Positions 57,829-64,000 of a stretch of 64,000 nt of DNA are shown in pieces. This stretch comes from JAICNG01 sp035249985 (GTDB taxonomy: Bacteria > Gemmatimonadota > Gemmatimonadetes > Gemmatimonadales > Gemmatimonadaceae): NCBI GenBank assembly GCA_035249985.1, contig DATFFP010000057.1, positions 33,967 to 97,966 on the forward strand, given 5' to 3'. The notes beneath the pieces are model-generated. The model was not told the origin of the DNA. It made no database searches and saw nothing but the letters and a program-made list of their open reading frames with translations. Positions within the stretch are counted from its first letter, which is position 1, and each line of letters begins with the position of its first letter. A program made the translations under genes and the position numbers.

Positions 57829-59559
57829 CTACGAGGTCACCGTCGCCCCTTCCGGCCGCGCGGCGAGCGGAGCCTCCACGAAATACGCGTTGTACGCGTA
57901 CTGCAGCACCATTCGCTGCGTGTTGAAGTACGCCCCGTTCACCGCGATCGCGTTCCGCATCACCTCGGCGTACGCGTACGGCAGGCCGTAGAACATCGGA
58001 AGGATGATCCGCTCCAGCTTCTCGTAGAGGTCGGTCGCGTCTCCCGACGGATCGCGGGGGCGCTCGCGGTCCCCGCCGATCCCCCACCCCGTCGCTCCCT
58101 CGTGGCAGCCCTCGATCCACCAGCCGTCGAGCACGGAGAAGCTCGGGACGCCATTCAGTGCCGCCTTCATTCCGCTGGTGCCTGACGCCTCGAGCGGCGG
58201 AATGGGGTTGTTGAGCCACACGTCGCATCCCGATGTCAGCACGCGGCCCAGGCTCATGTCGTAGTTCTCGAGGTACACCACGCGAACCGCGGCACCCAGC
58301 TGATGCGATGCGTCGAAGATGCGCTTGATGATGTCGCGGCCGTTCCCATCGCGCGGGTGCGCCTTTCCTCCGTACACGATCTGGAGTGGGCCGGTGTGCT
58401 TCGCGATCGCGCGCAGCCGGTCGAGATCGGTGAACAGGAGGTCCGCGCGCTTGTACGGCGTCGCGCGTCGTGCGAATCCGATGGTGAACGCCTTGGGATC
58501 GAGCTGCACGCCGGTGCGCTGCACCACCTCGTCCAGCAGCTCGCGCTTGGCGCGCGCGTGCGCCTCACGAATCTCGTCGAGCGGAATCGTGCACGCGTGA
58601 CGCAGGAAGAAGTTGTCGCGCCGCCACTCGGGGACGAATCGGTCGAAGAGCTCGCGCATGGGATCCGACGTCCACGTGACGGCGTGTACACCGTTCGTCA
58701 CCGCGCTCATCGGAAACCCCGGGAACATCTCCTGCGACACTTCCTTGTGCCGGTGCGCCACGGCGTTAATGAACCGCGAGCAGCGCAGCGCCAGGTACGT
58801 CATGTTGAGCTTGCCGTCGTGCCAGAGCTCCGCGGCATCGAGCAGGCCCGCGATGCGCCCCCCGAGGATGCCCCGCGCCAGGTCGGCGGGGAACGCGTCG
58901 TGACCCGCGGGGACCGGCGTATGCGTCGTGAAGATGCATTGACGCGCGACAGCCTCGATGTCCTCGACGGTCGGCACGCGCTCTCCGCCGAGGCGCCGCT
59001 CGAGAAGGCTGAGGATCAGGAGCGACGCATGACCTTCGTTGATGTGGTGCTGGAGCGGAGTGCCCGGATACAGCTGGGCCAGCAGCATCGCGCCGCCCAT
59101 GCCTAACACGACCTCCTGACACAGGCGGTACCGCGGGTCGCCGCCGTACAGCGTATCGGTCAGACTGCGATCGGCCTCCGAGTTCTCCGGGAGGTTGGTG
59201 TCGAGCAGATACACCGGCACCTCGTGGTGCGACACGCCGCGCACCGTGTACCGCCAGGCGCGGATCTGCACGGGACGACCTTCGATCTCGACGGTGACCC
59301 GAGCCGGCGCCTCGGGAAGCACGTTCTCGGGAAACCATTCGGCAGGACTCTCGGACTGATTTCCGTGCGAGTCGAGATGCTGGCGGAAGTATCCGCGACG
59401 GTGTGCGAGGGTGACGCCAACGACGGGCAGCGCGAGATCGGCCGCCGAGCGCAGCGTATCCCCAGCGAGAACGCCGAGGCCGCCGCTGTAGGTGGGTAGC
59501 GCCTGCTCGAGGGCGATTTCCATCGAGAAGTACGCGACGCGAGGTGGAGCAACGGGCAT
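57829..59559 (-). CDS. glgP: Alpha-glucan phosphorylase, short form
   Basis: GlgP (576 residues, GT35) releases glucose 1-phosphate from glycogen or maltodextrin. It begins VAYFSMEIALEQALPTYSGG, typical of the short bacterial type without the DUF3417 domain. HHINEGHASLL, FTTHTPVPAGHDAFP, RATPYKRADLLFTD and EASGTSGMKAALNGVPSFSV mark substrate and PLP regions. It lies 12 nt downstream of treY, so the two are co-transcribed. An AATTCAG hairpin closes the transcript. Confidence 0.93.
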   Translation of the reverse strand: MPVAPPRVAYFSMEIALEQALPTYSGGLGVLAGDTLRSAADLALPVVGVTLAHRRGYFRQHLDSHGNQSESPAEWFPENVLPEAPARVTVEIEGRPVQIRAWRYTVRGVSHHEVPVYLLDTNLPENSEADRSLTDTLYGGDPRYRLCQEVVLGMGGAMLLAQLYPGTPLQHHINEGHASLLILSLLERRLGGERVPTVEDIEAVARQCIFTTHTPVPAGHDAFPADLARGILGGRIAGLLDAAELWHDGKLNMTYLALRCSRFINAVAHRHKEVSQEMFPGFPMSAVTNGVHAVTWTSDPMRELFDRFVPEWRRDNFFLRHACTIPLDEIREAHARAKRELLDEVVQRTGVQLDPKAFTIGFARRATPYKRADLLFTDLDRLRAIAKHTGPLQIVYGGKAHPRDGNGRDIIKRIFDASHQLGAAVRVVYLENYDMSLGRVLTSGCDVWLNNPIPPLEASGTSGMKAALNGVPSFSVLDGWWIEGCHEGATGWGIGGDRERPRDPSGDATDLYEKLERIILPMFYGLPYAYAEVMRNAIAVNGAYFNTQRMVLQYAYNAYFVEAPLAARPEGATVTS

Positions 59560-59571
59560 GAACTCTCCGAG

Positions 59572-62178
59572 TTATTCGCCAATGAGCACCGCGACCGGGA
59601 GCGTGAGAAAAACCTCACGCGCCAGCAGCGCGGCACCGCCTTCAGCATGTTGTGTTTCTACGGCGCGCCCGGTCAGCGCGCACCGCCAGCGACGGGGGAC
59701 ATCGCTTCGAGGAAACATGATCTCGGAGTCTCCCCACGCCAAGCCCGTCGGAATGCCTACGGTTCCAGACAGCCGGGCGGGCAGTCGCGTCACAGCGGCA
59801 AGGACGGTGGTCGCCTCGAAGGAGCGGCTGAACGCAAACGCGTGCGCTTGCACGGCGCCGCGGCCGTCGAGCGCTGTGTATCTGCCTCGGGTGAAGACGG
59901 CGGGCATCTCGCGGCGGAGTCGAAGCACCGTGCGCGTCACGTGCATCTTGAGCCGGCCATCTCCGACGGTGCGTAGCATCTCCGCACATGGCCCGGCGTG
60001 GTCTCCTTCGAGCACCACGTCGAGACGATCGAGCGTCGAGCGGCGTGCCTCGTAGTCCACGGCGCGACGGTTGTCGGGATCGACGAGCGCGAAGTTCCAC
60101 ATCTCGTCGCCCTGGTAAATGTCGGGCGTCCCGGGAGCCGTGAGGTGCACCACCAAACGGGAGAGCGCGTTGCAGTATCCGGCAGGAGCCACGCGCGCGG
60201 CGAAGCCGGAGATCTCCGTGACGAAGGTGTCGTTCTCGAGCGCAGCGCCGATGTACGCTTCGACCGCTTCCTCGTACGCCTCGTCGGGTGACGTCCAGCT
60301 CGTGCGGACCTTCGCCTCACGATTCGCCTTCACCATGTATTCGACGACACGGTCTTTCACGGCGGCGGCGGCAGCGCGGGGCGGGTCGCCCTCGGGCCAC
60401 ACGCCCACAATCGTTTGATAGATGAGCCACTCGGTCGACGGATCGGGAGCCGCACTGCCTCGCGCTTTCGCGCGATGGGGCGTCAGGAGCCGTCGCCAGC
60501 TCCGAACCAGGCGGAGCCACTCGTCCGACATCTCGCTCAACACATCGAGCCGGGAGCGGACATCGGCGCTTCGCTTGGTGTCGTGCGTCGACGTGCAGAG
60601 GAGCGAGCGAGGCCATGTGTCCTGGCGCTCGCGGTTTGCGTGGTGCAAGTCGGGTACGGCGCGCGCGAGGTCTCGCGCGGGATCGCCACCGACTTCGTTG
60701 AGCGACGCGAGCGGCACATAACGATAGAGCGCGGTATCCTCGACCCCTTTCGCCGTCGCGGGCCCGCTCGTTTGCTGAAGCCTGGCGACGAAGTCCGCTG
60801 CCTCGTCACCGGGAGACTCCAGCATGGCCGCGAGACGATCGAGCTCCTTGCTCCCTCCCCATCGCTCGCGAGCGCGCACGAGCGCCCGATCGATGACCTC
60901 CCGATCATCGCCGTGGACGGCGCCGCGCGCGTCGATGTACGTCCGGTACACCGGCAGCGTCGCGATGAAGTGCCGAATGGCCGCCGCTGCGCCTGCTGCC
61001 TCCGCGCCCCGGCGCGTTTTCAGAGAGGCTCGGAAGACCTTCGTGAGGCGGGAGACGTCCGCGGCGAGAGCGGTTCGAAGCACGAGCTCTTTCCCTCGAA
61101 CGGCTGCCTCCTCCACTCCTCCTCGTCCGCGCGCGCCAACCAGATGCCGATACGCTTCGTCGAGACGCGCTGCGCCCTCCGCATCGATGAACGCAGCCTC
61201 GAGCTCATTCAGGAATTCATAGCCCGTCGTCCCCTGCACCGGCCAACTCTCGCGCAGCCGTTCGCGGGGCGAAAGAATCTTCTCGACCACGATCGGCACC
61301 GGGTCATCCGTGGAGGGACGGCGACCGGCTACCTCCACGCGCAGGGCATCGAGGTAGCCCTGCGGATCGAGAAGCCCATCGATGTGGTCGATGCGCAGGC
61401 CGTCGATCACCCCATCTTCGATCCAGCGCAGTACGAGCGCGTGTGTCTCCCGAAAGACCTCCGGATCGTGCATGCGGAGCGCGATCAGGTCGTTGACGTC
61501 GAAGAACCGCCGATAGTTGATCGCGATCGACGCGCGCTTCCAGAAGGCGAGCCGATACCGCTGAGCGTCGACGAGCTTGCGCATTCGCGCTCGGCCGTGC
61601 GTTCCTGCGTGCCACCCGGAGAGCTCCGCCCCGCCCAGCTCGCTCTCGGTCTCCGGTGACAGCGGAAAGCTGCGATCGAAGTATTTGAGGCGGACACGCT
61701 CCCCCTGGCGCTCGAGCGACAGCTCGCCGCGATCCAGCACTGCCTCCAGGGTGTCTCCCAGCACGGGAACGAGCACGCGGCCGTGGAGCGACGATCGCTC
61801 GGATTCCCATTCGACATCGAACCAGCTCGCCCACCGGGATCGCCGTCCGTTCGCCAGCATGTCCTCCCAGTAGGGATTGTCGGGACCCGTCCCCATGTGG
61901 TTCGGCACGATGTCGAGCAGAATGCCCATCCCGCGACCGCGAAGGTCGGAGGCGAGCGCACGCAGATCATCCTCCGAGCCGAGCTCGGGGTTGAGGCGCG
62001 TCGGGTCCGCCACGTCGTATCCGTGAAGACTGCCCGGCCGTGCCGCGAGCAGCGGAGACGCGTAGACGTGCGACACGCCGAGTCGCTCGAGATACGGCAC
62101 CAGCGCGCGGGCATCCTCGAGACGAAAGCCCGCATTGAACTGGAGGCGGTAGGTCGCCGTCAGCGAGAGGGAACCCAC
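59572..62178 (-). CDS. treY: Maltooligosyltrehalose synthase
   Basis: TreY (868 residues, GH13) isomerises the reducing end of maltooligosaccharides to a trehalose unit. It starts TATYRLQFNAGF and has LLDIVPNHMG, the nucleophile Asp in DGLRIDHIDGLLDP, the acid Glu in VVEKIL and the late THDTKRSADVR motif. These segments distinguish TreY from other GH13 enzymes. The partner hydrolase TreZ is not in the window and may be encoded upstream beyond the right edge. The start overlaps the malQ end by 19 nt. Confidence 0.93.
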   Translation of the reverse strand: MGSLSLTATYRLQFNAGFRLEDARALVPYLERLGVSHVYASPLLAARPGSLHGYDVADPTRLNPELGSEDDLRALASDLRGRGMGILLDIVPNHMGTGPDNPYWEDMLANGRRSRWASWFDVEWESERSSLHGRVLVPVLGDTLEAVLDRGELSLERQGERVRLKYFDRSFPLSPETESELGGAELSGWHAGTHGRARMRKLVDAQRYRLAFWKRASIAINYRRFFDVNDLIALRMHDPEVFRETHALVLRWIEDGVIDGLRIDHIDGLLDPQGYLDALRVEVAGRRPSTDDPVPIVVEKILSPRERLRESWPVQGTTGYEFLNELEAAFIDAEGAARLDEAYRHLVGARGRGGVEEAAVRGKELVLRTALAADVSRLTKVFRASLKTRRGAEAAGAAAAIRHFIATLPVYRTYIDARGAVHGDDREVIDRALVRARERWGGSKELDRLAAMLESPGDEAADFVARLQQTSGPATAKGVEDTALYRYVPLASLNEVGGDPARDLARAVPDLHHANRERQDTWPRSLLCTSTHDTKRSADVRSRLDVLSEMSDEWLRLVRSWRRLLTPHRAKARGSAAPDPSTEWLIYQTIVGVWPEGDPPRAAAAAVKDRVVEYMVKANREAKVRTSWTSPDEAYEEAVEAYIGAALENDTFVTEISGFAARVAPAGYCNALSRLVVHLTAPGTPDIYQGDEMWNFALVDPDNRRAVDYEARRSTLDRLDVVLEGDHAGPCAEMLRTVGDGRLKMHVTRTVLRLRREMPAVFTRGRYTALDGRGAVQAHAFAFSRSFEATTVLAAVTRLPARLSGTVGIPTGLAWGDSEIMFPRSDVPRRWRCALTGRAVETQHAEGGAALLAREVFLTLPVAVLIGE

Positions 62179-64000
62179 TGCCGCTCCACTCCGAGCGCGC
62201 GTCGCACGTCAGCGCTCTCGGTCATTTCCTCGAGACTCATCGTCATTCGACGCGTCCAGCTCGGCCACCGATCGGGCGCTACCCCAGGGAGGTTGACCGG
62301 CTCCACTTCCCCGGTGAGGTCATCGAGCGAAAGACCCACGAGCCACGACGGCGTGCGGCGCAGGTAGCTGTGAACGGCTTCGCGCAAGGCGAGATCAGTG
62401 GTGGGCTCCGGATTCGCCGGCCACAATCCTTCCTCGACGAGCGTCGTCGCGAGCGACTCGCGCGCGTCGGCCCGTTCCTGTCGCGCCGCAGCGGTCGCGC
62501 GCCGGGTGGGAATGGCTCCGACTTTCGCGCGCAGATCGATGTCGCTCTCGCGCCAGAACGCGGCGATGGTCGGCATGTCGTGCGTGTTGGCGGTCGTGAG
62601 GGCGAGAGCGGGATACGCGCGCGGGGGCTTGAATCGGCCGCGCTTTGGCTCCGACTCGAAGTACATCACCTTCGACGAGAGCACCCCCCAGCGCTCGAGC
62701 GCCGGCGGGACCTCGGGCGGCACCGTGCCGAGGTCCTCGCCGACGATGAGCGCGTTGGCGCGCACGCTCTCGAGCGCCGCGATGCCTAACAAGTCGTCGC
62801 CCGGGAAGCGGACGTAGGCGCCATCCCGTCCCTGCATGCCGCGGGGAATCCAGAACTGTCGAAAGAGCCCGAGGACGTGATCGATGCGAAGGGCGCCCGC
62901 GTGCCGAAGCGCCGCCCGAACCAGGCGAACCCAGTACGAGTATCCATCCTCGGCGAGACGCTGCGGATTGATGGCCGGGAGCCCCCAGTTTTGCCCGCCG
63001 GCCGCGTACGGATCGGGCGGGGCGCCGATGGTCGGTCCATCGAGAAAGAGACCGGGGTGCATCCAGCTGTCGCTGCCGTCGCGCGCTGCTCCAATCGCCA
63101 GGTCCTGGTAGAGACCGATGGGAAGAGACAGCTCACGCGCCCGTGCCTGCGTGTGGCCGAGCTGGCGATCCAGCTCGAACTGGGCCCACTGATGAAACCC
63201 GACACGCTCGCGTTCCTTCTCACGAAAACCCTTGACCGCGCCGCTGCGTGGGTCCCGCAGTTCCGCCGGCCATTCCTGCCACGGCGTTCCATGCCGCTCG
63301 TCGAGGGCGCACCAGGTCGCAAAGTCCTCGAGCTGCTGCCCCTGCGATGCGACATATCGCGCGAACGCCCGCCCGCGGTCGCTGCTCTTCCCGCGGTGAT
63401 GCTCGACGAAAGAGCGATAGAGTACCTCGAGTACGGGACGCTTCAGCGCCATTACGGCCTCGTAGTCGAGGTGCGTCGCATCGCGAAGCGCGGCGATCCG
63501 CGGCAGGTCGCGCGCGGTCCCCGCTTTCGGCTCCGCGCGTTCGGCCATTTCAGGAACCGCGTCGATGTCGATGTACAGGACATTCCCGAAGAGCCGGCTC
63601 ACGGGGCCGTAGGGGGAGATGTCGTGCCCGCGGTTTCGCAGTGCATGGAGCGGATTCACGCCGACGAAGGCCGCGCCAATCTCGGCGGCCCACTCCGTGA
63701 GCCGCGTAAGATCACCGGTGTCGCCTGCACCCCAGTTTCGGCCGCTTCGCACGGTGTACAGGTTCGCGGTGAGCCCGACCACCCGCCGTCCGCCGAGAAC
63801 GGCTTCCGGCGACGCGCACTTCGCTGGGACCACGATCAAGCGTTGCTCGCCGTGCCGAGCCTGGCCATGTCCCCGAATCGTTAGGCGCACGGTGTAATAA
63901 CCGGGATCGGGTGGCTCATCGAGCACGATCTCGAGCTGCCCGCGCGGGGCCTTCGTGGCGCGGCCCGCGTGCCGCACGGTTTCGCCCGCCTCGTCGTCGA
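62160..64000 (-). CDS. malQ: 4-alpha-glucanotransferase (right end beyond window)
   Basis: MalQ (GH77, amylomaltase) transfers maltooligosyl units between glucans. The frame is open to the right edge, so the N-terminus is missing. Visible motifs include LTANLYTVRSGRNWGAGD, GVNPLHALR, the nucleophile Asp in ALRIDHVLGLFRQFW, the acid/base Glu in IVGEDLGTVPP and the third acid in NTHDMPT. At least 613 residues are seen. It overlaps treY, so malQ, treY and glgP form one unit for glycogen and maltodextrin use and trehalose synthesis. Confidence 0.92.
   Translation of the reverse strand, partial: DDEAGETVRHAGRATKAPRGQLEIVLDEPPDPGYYTVRLTIRGHGQARHGEQRLIVVPAKCASPEAVLGGRRVVGLTANLYTVRSGRNWGAGDTGDLTRLTEWAAEIGAAFVGVNPLHALRNRGHDISPYGPVSRLFGNVLYIDIDAVPEMAERAEPKAGTARDLPRIAALRDATHLDYEAVMALKRPVLEVLYRSFVEHHRGKSSDRGRAFARYVASQGQQLEDFATWCALDERHGTPWQEWPAELRDPRSGAVKGFREKERERVGFHQWAQFELDRQLGHTQARARELSLPIGLYQDLAIGAARDGSDSWMHPGLFLDGPTIGAPPDPYAAGGQNWGLPAINPQRLAEDGYSYWVRLVRAALRHAGALRIDHVLGLFRQFWIPRGMQGRDGAYVRFPGDDLLGIAALESVRANALIVGEDLGTVPPEVPPALERWGVLSSKVMYFESEPKRGRFKPPRAYPALALTTANTHDMPTIAAFWRESDIDLRAKVGAIPTRRATAAARQERADARESLATTLVEEGLWPANPEPTTDLALREAVHSYLRRTPSWLVGLSLDDLTGEVEPVNLPGVAPDRWPSWTRRMTMSLEEMTESADVRRALGVERQWVPSR

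Noticed and set aside
1..64000. tRNA or rRNA genes
   Set aside because: Reading the intergenic gaps I found no cloverleaf with a GTTCRANYC-type loop and no rRNA-like stretch; a covariance-model scan could still find one.

Overview
The window is GC-rich chromosomal DNA, coding on both strands and densely packed. I see 62 protein genes and no rRNA, tRNA, insertion sequence, phage gene or CRISPR array. The gene repertoire (S46, M28 and M16 peptidases, lipoproteins with LAAC-type lipoboxes, PD40 propellers, carboxypeptidase-regulatory-like secreted proteins, Tat-exported MsrP) and frequent GTG starts fit a diderm soil-type bacterium. Gemmatimonadota is my best guess; this comes from gene style and not from a marker gene.

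Layout. 1-5694 (minus): two TPR proteins, an ABC ATPase and permease and an M16 peptidase, all joined by 4-nt stop/start overlaps. 5826-9614: pseudouridine-5'-phosphate glycosidase, M28 peptidase, a small membrane protein and a DUF72 protein. 9598-14665 (minus): a sortase beside its probable single substrate, a class A beta-lactamase-like hydrolase, and a kynureninase-like enzyme with an amino-acid permease. 14855-24734: a patatin fused to a ferredoxin, a lone receiver domain, an M20 deacylase, OtsA, a PD40 lipoprotein, aconitase and a DinB protein. 24838-31838: a lipid-enzyme neighbourhood (CDP-alcohol phosphotransferase, nucleotidyltransferase-like protein, PlsC acyltransferase, alpha-oxoamine synthase, acetoacetate-decarboxylase-like protein, DAG/sphingosine-kinase family protein, zinc dehydrogenase) that could make a sphingoid or other unusual phospholipid. 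31835-41593: stress and envelope genes, a peroxiredoxin whose active-site codon is UGA (probable selenoprotein), and the AguB/AguA agmatine-to-putrescine pair. 42107-56859: ion channel, OsmC, DCC protein, RecQ, S46 peptidase, two PAP2 phosphatases, CHRD lipoprotein, a paralogous secreted pair, sugar dehydrogenase and MsrPQ. 57057-64000 (minus): MalQ, TreY and GlgP, a glycogen/trehalose unit that complements the distant OtsA.

The most unusual feature is a set of about 19 intergenic hairpins at gene 3' ends. Each arm is a tandem array of a 7- or 9-nt unit, and the opposite arm carries the reverse complement. The units differ between loci (AATTCAG, GGGGTCA, GAACGAG, GCGAACT, GCAATCC, GGGTCCTCA, GGCGCTGAG, GGACGCGGA), but the architecture and position are constant. 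Every intact copy lies downstream of at least one gene, often between convergent genes, and several genes borrow their stop codon or C-terminal tail from an arm. I read them as a family of transcription-end structures; this is inferred, not shown.
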